Assembly: GCA_963693305.1 (NCBI GenBank)
Contig: OY855906.1
Span: forward strand, 19,529,161-19,593,160
From: Meandrina meandrites
Taxonomy: Eukaryota; Cnidaria; Anthozoa; Scleractinia; Meandrinidae
Reading direction: 5' to 3'
Length of the DNA stretch: 64,000 nt
Within the stretch, counting starts at the first letter, position 1; every line of letters starts with the position of its first letter. The translations under genes were made by a program, and so were the position numbers. Under the pieces are notes generated by a model that was given only the letters and a program-made list of their open reading frames with translations, searched no databases and was not told the DNA's origin. Positions 23,216 through 32,900 of the stretch are shown here, piece by piece.

Positions 23216-24594
23216 TTGACGATAACGTCTCCTTTATTCTTTCAGCCGTTACCTCGAGTTCCGAAACTGTTCACTCCATCAGTGGCTTGTCCCAAATGCT
23301 CCTACGCCAACGATGAGCTCTTTCGATTTTGTCAACACTGTGGCTATGTGCGGAAAGATGTCCAAGAACTTGGAGCTGGAGGACGGTTTAAAAAATTAAA
23401 GTTGATGAGAGCAAAATTTCTGAACGTTTGGCACAATTGTCACATCAGCGCGGATTGTCGCGTTATGTGAAACAGAAGTCTGCGCTCGAGTGTGAATTGG
23501 TGAATTTCTTGTTTCATCTTTCAACCCCCAAAACGCTTGCCTCAGCCTTGCCAGAGGATGTGATAGCGTTCTTAGTATGGAAAGATCATGGGGGTAAAAC
23601 GCGTGTTCATCTTCGGGGATGTTTAAACCTTTCTAGTCAAAGTACTAGTATGAGTTCTTGTGAATGCCCCAAGAGACTTGCTTTTGGGACGGTTGATGCT
23701 TTAATAGGGAAACTGCGCGCAATTTTTGCTGATCACGGCAGAGCTACAGAATAGCAGTCAATTTTGAACATTGGTAATCTGGCTGCGGATCGCTTGGTTA
23801 AAAGATATTTGGCGGATATTCGGGAGGAGTAGTTGAAAGCTAGAGTTGTTCCACGTCAAGCCGTGCCTATTCTCCTGAATGATTTGGTGATCTTAGCCCA
23901 TCATATTCATTCTCAATTGTTACATTGTGCGACATTAACCCCGAGACAGATCTATATTTTTGCGAGAGATCAGGCGATGTTTAAAGTCCTATTCTTTGCT
24001 GGAGATCGTGCCGCTGATTTACTTTTGTCCAAGACAGTTGACATTTTACGTTTTCCTGATAATTCAGGATTTATTTTTAATCACTTTTGGACAAAAACAT
24101 TAAGATCGGGGGATGCAAACGTGTTCGCGCTTAAGAGAGGTTCTAATTTGACTGTCTATCCTGTTACAGTGCTTGAATTGTATTTTGATATTTGTCAATC
24201 TTTAGGCATTAAACTATGTCCAGGTTTTTTGTCCCGTTCTGTAACTAAATCGTGCAATATTTCACTGGAGCATTTGGATTCCGAAGCGGCTCAGGCTAGA
24301 TTGAGTGTTTATACTACTGCACTGGCTGACCAATTATCTGGTGATCGTTATACTCTTCATGGTTTTCGCAGTGGGGCGGCTGTTTCCTTGGCCTTGTCGG
24401 GAGTAAGTTTGCATGAGATCATGGACCATGTTGGTTGGAAGAATAGTTCGACGGCCTTGCACTACATCACGTTAAAGCAGGTGGTAAATCCCGCGGGTGC
24501 GGCTGCACAGTTGGAAAATCTGAATGTCGAGATTGGGGAGACGTATATGAGTCTTCACAATTTAAAGGGTTTTTCTCGGGCTTTTCGCGAGTAG
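23216..24594 (+). pseudogene. tyrosine recombinase with N-terminal zinc ribbon
   Basis: The reading starts after ttattctttcag (23234-23245), which looks like a splice acceptor. A zinc ribbon follows (CPKC…CQHC). The frame shifts once between 23428 and 23470, then has TAG at 23752-23754 and 23830-23832. The recombinase core has the expected catalytic set: R in AGDRAADLL, H-x2-R in LHGFRSG, H in DHVGWKNSS and Y in LHYI. This enzyme would integrate the circular DNA copy by recombination. Coding is broken, so inactive. Confidence 0.85.
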
Positions 24595-25092
24595 TTTTTT
24601 GTTTGGATTGAATGAGGATTAGGAAGAGAGTTGAATAAAGAGATGTTTCAAGAGAGTTGTATTGCATTATTGACTGGAAAGTATTTTGAGTATGGCACCG
24701 GGCTTGGGTGTTATAATTTAATTGTTACTACATACCAGGCCATAAACCAAGGTAGTCAAAGCTACTCCTTTGATCCATCGCGGTTGTTGATTTGGATTGG
24801 CTTTGACCAGTAAAGTCATAATTGGTTGTACAAATTCCTGAACTTCCTCCCACAATGGGAGGAATTTCATGATCCAGGCAATAAAGGCTCCCTAATAAAT
24901 GTTCAAGATAAATGTTTAAGCACAATCATTATTTTGGAAATTATTATTATCATCATTATTATTACAAGTGAAACCGGTAAAAACAATATATAATTATATA
25001 TTCCATAGAAAACAGGTGAATGTGAAAAGGTTAACAAAATAGATTAGTGTGAACCAATCTGCAGCTTACTTTTATAAGCAAATGCCTACATT
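24595..25092. other. non-coding, possible 3' end of DIRS-like element
   Basis: Holds aataaag (24880) and aataaat (24893) signals and a tcattattatt stretch. The imperfect hairpin aacttcctccc/gggaggaattt lies near 24840-24868. No gene seen. Confidence 0.35.
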
Positions 25093-25288
25093 GTGCGGTT
25101 CCAGAAAATATCCATACCCACGCAAAGGATGGTCATTGGAAATTCCGAAGGGGGAAGGGCGGGGGTGACCTCAATAGCCCAAGTTTTTAAAAGAAAATAT
25201 GAAGCTAAACTGGAAATTCAAGGGGGTGGTAGGGTCCAAACCAAAGCACCACCCTTGGGGGAGGTATGGATATTTTTTGGAACCACAC
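25093..25288. mobile_element. 196-bp MITE, ATT-flanked
   Basis: TIRs GTGCGGTTCCAGAAAATATC and GTGTGGTTCCAAAAAATATC (reversed) are flanked by ATT at 25090-25092 and 25289-25291. The core ttccagaaaatatcc and the internal gaaattccgaaggggg motif match the element at 43936-57863, which is flanked by AAT. Both therefore appear to belong to one family with a 3-bp duplication. Confidence 0.75.
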
Positions 25289-25291
25289 ATT

Positions 25292-26030
25292 ATAATTAGA
25301 CTGCCATTAAACTATTGAAGAAACTTTAGCCTGTGCTGTAAAAAAATAACGTCTTTACTTAACCTGGAGCAAACATTATGGTTTGTGATAATAATTACGT
25401 AAATTATCTGTAATTTCATTATTTTTATTCAAGCAAAATATTTTTGTCATGAGCCCCAGAATGGTTTTAAAACATACATGTAATAAAGTGCCAGTATTCA
25501 GATGTAGCCTAATTAGGGTCTGGGATACCCATATTACATAATCACTTATCCTCATCGGGCCCATGAGAATTCTTGAGGCTGGGTTCATATTACATAAATA
25601 GCTATAAATGTCACTAAAGTATATTCAGGTTTAAATTGGCAACATGTGGCAATCAATCAAGTTTGATCGTAGCACGAGTCAAGTTCGAGTCAATTTTCTT
25701 TTTACATTTTCTTTTAAACACCGTTTAACTGTATTGTAAATATTATCGTCAAAAATGTCAGACAGGTAAAATAAACATCAGTAGTTTGGTTTTCAACCGG
25801 AGACAGTTTTCAACTGGAGACAGATAGTTTCGCACCATTTTTAGATTTCAAGCACACACCTGCTCACCCCCAGAGTTGTGCCCAATTTCATACCGTGAGG
25901 TACTGGGTCGAGTGCGGACTTTCATGGACAAATTCAAAAAATAAACAATGGTGTCCGCCGTTGCGAAGGAAAAGGCATCCTCATAACGAGCTTATTGTTT
26001 CAAAAACAAAAGGATTAAGGAAGGGGAAAA
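25292..26030. other. non-coding, no gene seen
   Basis: Upstream of the SAP ORF. A short ATG frame at about 25948 (12 codons) ends before it. No other signal. Confidence 0.35.
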
Positions 26031-26786
26031 TTGTCGGAAGATGACAGTTTCGAATTTATAAAAGAACAGATAAAAGAGCAAAAAATCAATTCCCTGGATT
26101 GTGATGTCTTATCCACATTTTGTGCTAAGCTACAGCTCAAAACATCAGGCACAAAAGAAGCCCTCATTGAAAGGTTATCGCCACTACAGGATGATGCCAT
26201 GATTGAAAAAAGGATAACTTTGATCGGTAAAAAGTTCAAGTTTCCAACTTCACTGCTGAGAGAAAGCGTTCCTCCAGCTACAGCCGGCTGGAAATTTGAC
26301 GTTTCACTTTTTCCCAAGATCGGACAAGCCGAAATAGATGCTCATCAGTCGCATAAGCGCCAGGGGAGAAAAGGGCAGCACAGAAAGGCTTACAGAATGT
26401 TCCAGTCTCAAAGAATGAAGCTTATCAAAGCTATACAAGGGGAAGGAATTTCGGTTGGGTCATTGGAGACAATTAAGCCAACTGAGCCGGTTGGGTCATT
26501 TGAGACAATTCAGTCTTCTGAGCCGGTTGGGTCATTTGAGGCAATTCAGTCAACTGAGCAAGTTGGGTCATTTGAAGCAATTCAGTCATCTGAACAGTTG
26601 GGTCATTTGAAGCACTTGGCTCACTGCAACCAGTTCGGTCATTTGAGACAATTCAGTCATCTGAGCCGGTTGGGTCATTTGAGACAATTCAGTCATCTGA
26701 GCCGGTTGGGTCATTTGAGACAATTCAGTCATCTGAGCCGGTTGGGTCATTTGAGGCAATTCAGTGATCTCAGTTGGGTCATTTGA
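26031..26786 (+). CDS. SAP-domain protein, C-terminus made of 12-aa repeats
   Basis: A 251-codon frame. Residues about 25-50 fit the SAP DNA-binding motif (LSTFCAKLQLKTSGTKEAL…). A basic stretch RQGRKGQHRKAYRMF follows at about 115-130. From about residue 140 the protein consists of 12-residue repeats of the type PVGSFETIQSSE, encoded by the 36-bp minisatellite, and it changes repeat phase before stopping. There is no in-frame ATG between the upstream stop (26016) and the SAP motif, so the start must be a non-ATG codon, a lost ATG or an upstream exon. I suspect a transposon-encoded gene because of its surroundings, but the family is not recognised. Confidence 0.5.
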   Translation: MSEDDSFEFIKEQIKEQKINSLDCDVLSTFCAKLQLKTSGTKEALIERLSPLQDDAMIEKRITLIGKKFKFPTSLLRESVPPATAGWKFDVSLFPKIGQAEIDAHQSHKRQGRKGQHRKAYRMFQSQRMKLIKAIQGEGISVGSLETIKPTEPVGSFETIQSSEPVGSFEAIQSTEQVGSFEAIQSSEQLGHLKHLAHCNQFGHLRQFSHLSRLGHLRQFSHLSRLGHLRQFSHLSRLGHLRQFSDLSWVI

Positions 26787-27690
26787 GACAGTTGGTTCAC
26801 TCTAACCGGCTGGGTCATTGGAGACAATTAAGCTAACTGAGCCGGTTGGGTCATTTGAGACAATTCAGTGAACTGAGCCAGTTGGGTCATTTGAGGCAGC
26901 TCATCCATCCGAACCAGTTGGGTCATTTGATGCAATTCAGTCATCGGAGCTGGTTGGGTCATCTGAGGCATTTCAGTCAACTGAGCTAGTTGGGTCATTT
27001 GAGGCAATTCAGTAAACTGAGCCGGTTGGGTCATTAGAGGCAGTTGGCTCACTGTAACCAGTTGGGTCATTTGAGACAATTCAGTCATCTGAGCCGGTTG
27101 GGTCATTTAATAATTGAGACAATTTAGTGAACTGAGCCAGTTGGGTCATTTGAGGCAGTTGGCTCACTCTAACCGGTTGGGTCATTGGAGACAATTAAGC
27201 CAACTGAGCCAGTTGGGTCATTTGAGACAATTCAGTCATCTGAGAAGGTTGGGTCATCTGAGGCAATTCAGTCATCTGAACAAGTTGGGTCATTTGAAGC
27301 ACTTGGCTCACTGTAGCCAGTTGGGTCATTTGAGGCAATTCAGTGATCTCAGCCAGTTGGGTCATTTGAGGCAGTTGGCTCACTCTAACCGATTTGGGTC
27401 ATTGGAGACAATTCAGACAACTGAGCCGGTTGGGTCATTTGGGACAATTCAGTCATCAGAGCAAGTTGGGTCATTTGAGGCAGTTGGTTCACTGTATCCG
27501 GTTGGGTCATTTGAGACAATTCAGTCAACTGAGCCAGTTGGGTCATTTGAGGCAATTCATCCATCCGAACCAGTTGGGTCATTTGATGCAATTCAGTCAT
27601 AAGAGCTGGTTGGGGCATTTGGGTCATTTCAGTTAACTGAGCCAGAATGGTCATTTGAGGCAATTCAGTCAACTGAGCCAGTTTGGTCAT
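26448..27690 (+). repeat. 36-bp minisatellite (~34 units)
   Basis: The unit is built on gttgggtcatttgagacaattcagtc plus a variable gagccg-like segment. Variants include ggcagttggctcactctaacc. It begins in frame within the SAP ORF as 12-residue repeats, then loses frame. Open frames on both strands through the array are repeat artefacts. Confidence 0.9.
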
Positions 27691-28343
27691 TTGTTTGTTT
27701 CTCCCGATGCACAAACTGACTTTATTCTCTGAATTGGAAAAAAACATGCCGGCCCAAATATGTCAAATGTGTTACACCAGAGTTCCAAAGGAAGTCCATA
27801 TGCATAGCGTTCAGGGTGTTTTGAAAACCAGTTCACCCGAGCTAGGTAAAATTCATATCTCTTGTCTGATGAATCAGCTGACATTGATTTCACTTTGAAA
27901 CAGTGGCGGAAGAATTTCAACACTTGTCCTGGTCTGGTATCATTGCATCCCGTGGTACAGGCAAGTGATCCATCCAGTCCTGTCCAGTTAGCTAACACAG
28001 TGGCATTCCTTGATGTCTGGCTTTGCAGTGAGCCATAGTTCATGGATCCGACTTTTACAGCTTTGAATTCTGTGATAGTAAAGGGCATGTCAATGATAGT
28101 TCTATCATCAAATCCCAAAAGCTCTTGATAAACTGATCTCAGTGCACTCAAATCTTCACTGTCTAGTGTTCCATCTTTTGGTGCTGACATTGGACAAATG
28201 CAGTTCTTCCCTTCGGTCCAGTCACAACAATTTAAATGTTGAACTGATCCATCTCTGTGCTCTTGAAGACTTATGTCCTGCTCTATTGGCTCCTGAGTAC
28301 TTTTGACTGACCCTGAACTGTGGTAATTATCAAAGAACTCCAT
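27687..28343 (-). CDS. transposon-type C-terminal domain protein (fragment)
   Basis: 218 codons on the minus strand, convergent with the SAP ORF across the minisatellite. The second half reads as a compact domain (ITEFKAVKVGSMNYGSLQS…, then LARVNWFSKHPERYAYGLP…ELWCNTF…GPACFFPIQRI) that I associate with C-terminal parts of cnidarian DNA-transposon proteins, though I cannot name the family. The frame continues a few codons above the ATG to a stop at the edge of the tRNA duplication, so an upstream exon or truncation is likely. The last residues run into the minisatellite. Confidence 0.45.
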   Translation of the reverse strand: MEFFDNYHSSGSVKSTQEPIEQDISLQEHRDGSVQHLNCCDWTEGKNCICPMSAPKDGTLDSEDLSALRSVYQELLGFDDRTIIDMPFTITEFKAVKVGSMNYGSLQSQTSRNATVLANWTGLDGSLACTTGCNDTRPGQVLKFFRHCFKVKSMSADSSDKRYEFYLARVNWFSKHPERYAYGLPLELWCNTFDIFGPACFFPIQRIKSVCASGETNK

Positions 28344-28412
28344 AAACGAATCCTGATACGTCTCCTTTCACGGGAAAATAAGAACTCACAATTGACCTCG
28401 TTCCCAATATGT

Positions 28413-28484
28413 GGCTTCATAGCTCAGTTGGTAGAGCATCGCACCGGTATCGCGGAGGTCACGGGTTCAAATCCCGTTGAAGCC
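28413..28484 (+). tRNA. tRNA-like gene, copy 1 (predicted anticodon GGT, Thr)
   Basis: 72 nt fold as a cloverleaf: acceptor GGCTTCA/TGAAGCC (7 bp), D stem GCTC/GAGC, T stem ACGGG/CCCGT with loop TTCAAAT. The anticodon arm is 5 bp with one A-C mismatch and one T-G pair. Loop CCGGTAT gives GGT at positions 34-36, a threonine anticodon, but position 33 is C rather than the near-universal T. Internal A and B boxes are intact. It may be a functional gene, a tRNA-derived repeat or a pseudogene. ctgatttttttc follows, a possible Pol III stop. Confidence 0.65.
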
Positions 28485-28661
28485 CTGATTTTTTTCAGGC
28501 TTCTTCATCCCAATTGCTTAAATTGGAAATTCACTGCGAAGATCACATATCACCTTCATATATATCCGCAGTTCATATATGAATCATTTCATATACTACA
28601 TGTCATTTCACTCCTTTCACGGGAAAATAAGAACTCACAATTGACCTCGCTCCCAATGTGT

Positions 28662-28733
28662 GGCTTCATAGCTCAGTTGGTAGAGCATCGCACCGGTATC
28701 GCGGAGGTCACGGGTTCAAATCCCGTTGAAGCC
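28662..28733 (+). tRNA. tRNA-like gene, copy 2 (predicted anticodon GGT, Thr)
   Basis: Identical to copy 1 over all 72 nt, 249 bp downstream, with the same downstream T-run. The anticodon arm shows the same mismatch and the same C33. Confidence 0.65.
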
Positions 28734-28807
28734 CTGATTTTTTTCAGGCTTCTTCATCCCAATTGCTTATATTGGAAATTCACTGCGAAGATCACATATC
28801 ACCTTCA

Positions 28808-29475
28808 CGTCTCAGGGTAGCTGAAGTCTTTCACTTTAGTTTGCATCAAAAACTTCCTCATTAACTGAATTTCAATTCAACGATTATTTGTGTGATAAGA
28901 GCCCAGAATACCATTAAACCTTTCAAAACTAAAACACCAGAAGGACACAGGAAAATTTTATGAAATTCCATTGATGTTATTTGTTAAAACCACAATGGGA
29001 ATTAATTGAATTCCCATTCTAAGAAAGTTCCCATTAATGGGATTTTCTCAGAGTGGAACCTGCTGAACAATTACCATTAATGTGAATTCAGTCTCCTGAA
29101 TGTAATTTTGCTGTTTTCCCATCAATGAAAATTAATTTGATGAAAGAGAAATGGTATGTCAGATCACATTAACAGATTTAACATAAAAACCATTCCTGGG
29201 AAAAGTATCAATACCATTAATGTTATCATGGAATATAAAATTCCATTAATGGGATTAACATTCGGTAAAAACAATGATGGGTATTCTGAAATCCCATGCT
29301 AGGGTTCTATTTAAGAACCATATATGGGAAATGTATCTAAACCCATTCATGTTACTATAGAATAAAAAAAGCCATTCTTAGTAATGACCCTTATTAAAAC
29401 AGTAATGGTATTTCAAAACACATGAATAGGTTTTATATACAAACCATTCCTGGGAAATTTATGAATTCCATGAAT
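28808..29475. repeat. degenerate ccattaatgg repeat region (left of BEL)
   Basis: From about 28960 the words cccattaatggga, aaaccattcctggga and ggaataaaaaatcc recur irregularly. The same repeat type continues after the BEL element at 36981-37200, so the retrotransposon landed within it. Confidence 0.55.
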
Positions 29476-29480
29476 GTTAC

Positions 29481-29942
29481 TGTAACTAACGTTAAGCCGA
29501 AAAGACGCTTGGGTAAATTCCCAAGGTTCTTAGCACGCGCTCGGGAAAGCACGTGTGCTCGCAAACGTCAGATTTATAGCAGTCGAAGTTACCTTGCTCG
29601 TTTGTGCCGAAATAGAGCTTTTTCCTTGGATTCTTTAAGATTTAAGACCAGTCCATTGCCCTCGTCGCTGGACAAAGGTAATTCGTAGCTCATTTTCGCT
29701 TTGACTTATTGTATTGTCATGAGATTTTCTTGTATTTTGTTCTTACAAGTACTCGCAAACGGTTCAGTTTCTCATCGAATTTCGTCATGTATTTACTTTC
29801 TAGTTTTACGGTTCTTTCTGTATCCTGCTGAGGAGATTAAAGAATTTGTAATTCTGCCAGCTTTGCAATTGTGGATAGTTCTTTGGACCGTTTTTTGGAT
29901 GAATTTGGAGTCTATTTATCGAGCGAAAGGTCGCCGGTAACA
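29481..29942 (+). repeat. 5' LTR of BEL element
   Basis: 462 bp, beginning TGTAAC and ending GTAACA. A candidate tRNA primer-binding region (tggttgcgagtccg) starts 11 bp after it, at 29953; the matching tRNA was not determined. Confidence 0.95.
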
Positions 29943-29964
29943 GTAAAACTTTGGTTGCGAGTCC

Positions 29965-32900
29965 GTGGACTGGACACGTGGACATTGGATCCTGGATCAT
30001 CTCAAGATGAGCGAGTCGACGTCGGCGCAAATAAACAAACCGAATGAAGATGAAACAAAGGATACAGGGGATATGCAAGATGTCCAACCAGCAACTGGTG
30101 AACCGGAAGGTAGGAAACGCACTCTTACACAAAAGGGTTTTGAGTATCAGTTGCCATTTAAGAAGAAGAGTTATGAAGATACCTTAGTCAAATTAAGGAA
30201 CTGTGTTGACAGAGTCGATATGTTGTGGATAGATGCAACTGATGTTAATGAACTTCGCCAGCTTAGGACTGAATTGGAAAAAAGTAGACAGGCTTTCGAA
30301 ATAGCACGATCTGGGTACGCACCCTTTTTATCAGAAGAAGAACTGCAGCAACTCTGTGGTGAATCGTCTGACCTCTTGAAGCGGGCAGTGCAACTAAGAA
30401 CAAATGCTGGGGAACGGATTTTCATATTAGAAAGGGATGAGATAAATTCTCGCGCAAGTAGATCGTCAACTAGATCATCATTGTCAAGAAAAACGAGGAG
30501 CTCAAATCCCTCTGAGATAAGAGCAAGGGCCGTAGCTGAAGCAGCAAAGAGGAAAGTAGAATGGCAGTATGCTAAGCTGGAAATGCAGAAGAAGGTGGAA
30601 TTAAAAATGAAAGAGTGTGAAATAGAAGAAATGCAGAAGAAGAAGGATTATGAAAGAGCTGAAGCTGAAGCTGCCGCCCTGGCCAAGATTGAAGAAGAGG
30701 AAAATGATGAGAAAACCATGCCAGATTGTTTGGATGACATCCCTTGCGAAATTGATAAGGAAGATCGTGTACGTCAATATGTATCGGCACTATCCACTAC
30801 TGCAGCTGACACAAATGCTACATCAATTAATTCGATGGATCACCAGCAGAACACTTCGGTTACTGTTGTAAGCACCATTCCTCTTACAGCCTCAACTCCT
30901 GTTGCACATGGAGCTCCTGGAGTAAGACCATCTGTGCTCAGACCATCAGTCACATCCTTTTCTCCGCTGCATGCCCAAACAACGATGACGACACTCTCCA
31001 CCCCACTCTATTCAGCAACAACCACATCCTTTTCTCCACTGCATGCCCAAACAACAATGCCGACATTCTCCACCCCACTTTATTCAGCAGTAAATTCACA
31101 CAGCATCACGGAAGCGATTACAGAAAGTTTTCAAGCCGCTCGAATGCCGCCACCGAATCTTTCAGTTTTCACTGGTAACCCATTGGATTGGCCAACTTGG
31201 AAAAGTGCATTTGAAACTGTGATAGAGAAGAGAGCTACCAATCCCAGTGAAAAGATCCTGTATTTGCTTCAATATCTGTCTGGAGCTCCAAGGAAGGTCG
31301 TGGAGGGTTATCAGTTTTTGTCATCGCCTGATGCATATCAAACAGCAAAGAACATCTTAGAGAAACGATTTGGCCATCCATCGGTCGTTGCTGATGCCTT
31401 TCGAAGAAAGTTAGAAAATTGGCAGAGGATCACCCCAAGGGATGGAACTGCCTTGAGGGAATTCGCTGACTTCTTACGAACTTGCCAACTTGCAATGCAT
31501 TCAGTCGAGGATCTCGAAACATTGAATAAGGAAAGTGACAACAAAAAACTAGTTAAGATCCTTCCTGGCTGGGCTCATCCCAAATGGGGAAGTAAGGTTC
31601 GTGACTATCAACAAAAACATGGAGACAACAAGTTTCCTCCTTTCTCAGCATTTGTCACCTTCGTCACCGAGATAGCTGATATACAGTGTCTACCCGTACT
31701 TTCCAGTGTAGAAGTCATTAAGCAAGAAAGAGAGGACAAAAGGAAGAACCGAAGGAGAGATCCTGGTCATGGAGGACACCCCCAATTCAATTCGCTGTTA
31801 ACGGATGTTAGAGAACCTTCAGATACTCCAAAGAAAAATAACAGCAAACCATGTGCATGGTGCAAGAAGCCCCACGACTTGAACGCTTGCCAAGAACTTT
31901 TGAAGATTTCTCTACAGGAAAGATTGTCATTTCTTATCAAGAGAGGATTCTGCCTGAGGTGCCTAGAGCATGGCCATATGGCAAAGGAAAATAAGTGTAC
32001 ATCAAGATTGAAGTGTGCATCATGCAAACAACAGCATCCCACATGTCTGCATAGAGAACAGCAACCAGACAAGCCAGTCCAAGCAGAACAAGCTTTGAAA
32101 CCAGCATCCGAGCCATTACTTGTGCCAACATCTGAACCAGCATCTGCCAAGTGTACACGAGTATGTGGAGTTGAAGGTCAGGAATCTGGACAAGACCAAA
32201 GTTTGATTATTCCAGTATGGGTATCTAGCTGTGAAAACCCTGAAAACAAGCAAATGACCTATGCCCTCGTTGACTGCCAGTCAAATGCAACATTCATTAC
32301 TGAGAAGTTGAGACAGGAGCTTGGACTTCAAGGTGTTAAGAGTCACCTGCTGTTATCCACTCTGCATGAGGAAAATGAAGTGATCGAAAGTCACAAGGTC
32401 AAAGGCATTACCGTGATGGATTTGAAGCACCAAAACAGCATTCCTTTACCACAGGCGTTCACGAGACAGACGATCCCTTTCAAGAGCTCACAGATTCCAA
32501 AGCCTGAGGTGGCTATGTGTTGGGAACACTTGAAGCCTATTGCAAATGAACTAATGCCATACAGGAAGGATTTAGAAGTTGGTTTGCTGATCGGAACAAA
32601 TTGCCCAAGAGCCATAAAACCGCGAGAGGTAATACCTGGTTCTGACAATGATCCATATGGAGTAAAAACTGCTCTTGGTTGGGGCATCATTGGCAGAGTA
32701 TGCCTTTCCCCTCCATCTGATTCGCATGAAGATCATGACGTTTGGACTAACAAGATCATTACAAGAGAACTGACCAGCACTGGTGAATGCACCAAGCCCC
32801 GCTATGGAGCAACATTTGCCCTGAAATCTCATGTTAAGGAAGTCTTCAATCCAGCTCAAGTAAACGAGATGTTTGAGTTAGATTTTCAAGACAGATGTGG

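Larger units (their letters stand above)
20245..24594 (+). mobile_element. decayed DIRS-like retroelement
   Basis: Order on the plus strand: gag-like piece with CCHC knuckle, RT, RNase H, a linker ORF, a zinc ribbon and a tyrosine recombinase. RT-RNase H joined with a tyrosine recombinase instead of a DDE integrase defines DIRS-type elements. The copy carries several in-frame stops and frameshifts. I did not find the terminal or internal complementary repeats that would fix its ends, so the limits given are those of coding sequence. Confidence 0.8.
28362..28807 (+). repeat. 249-bp tandem duplication carrying tRNA-like genes
   Basis: Unit 1 starts at 28362 and unit 2 at 28611, both with ctcctttcacgggaaaataa. 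About 197 bp are near identical, followed in unit 1 by about 52 bp of unique AT-rich sequence. Each unit contains one tRNA-like gene. Confidence 0.9.

Noticed and set aside
26828..27747. Several open frames on both strands through the 36-bp repeats
   Set aside because: Repeat shadows; the unit length is a multiple of three.
28320..28820. 166-codon plus-strand open frame
   Set aside because: Translation of the duplicated tRNA-like genes; the repeated IAQLVEHRTG-type peptide is a well-known artefact of translating tRNA genes.
29701..29940. 79-codon frame in the LTR (also at 36734-36973)
   Set aside because: Lies inside the LTR and is duplicated only because the LTR is; no evidence of a gene.
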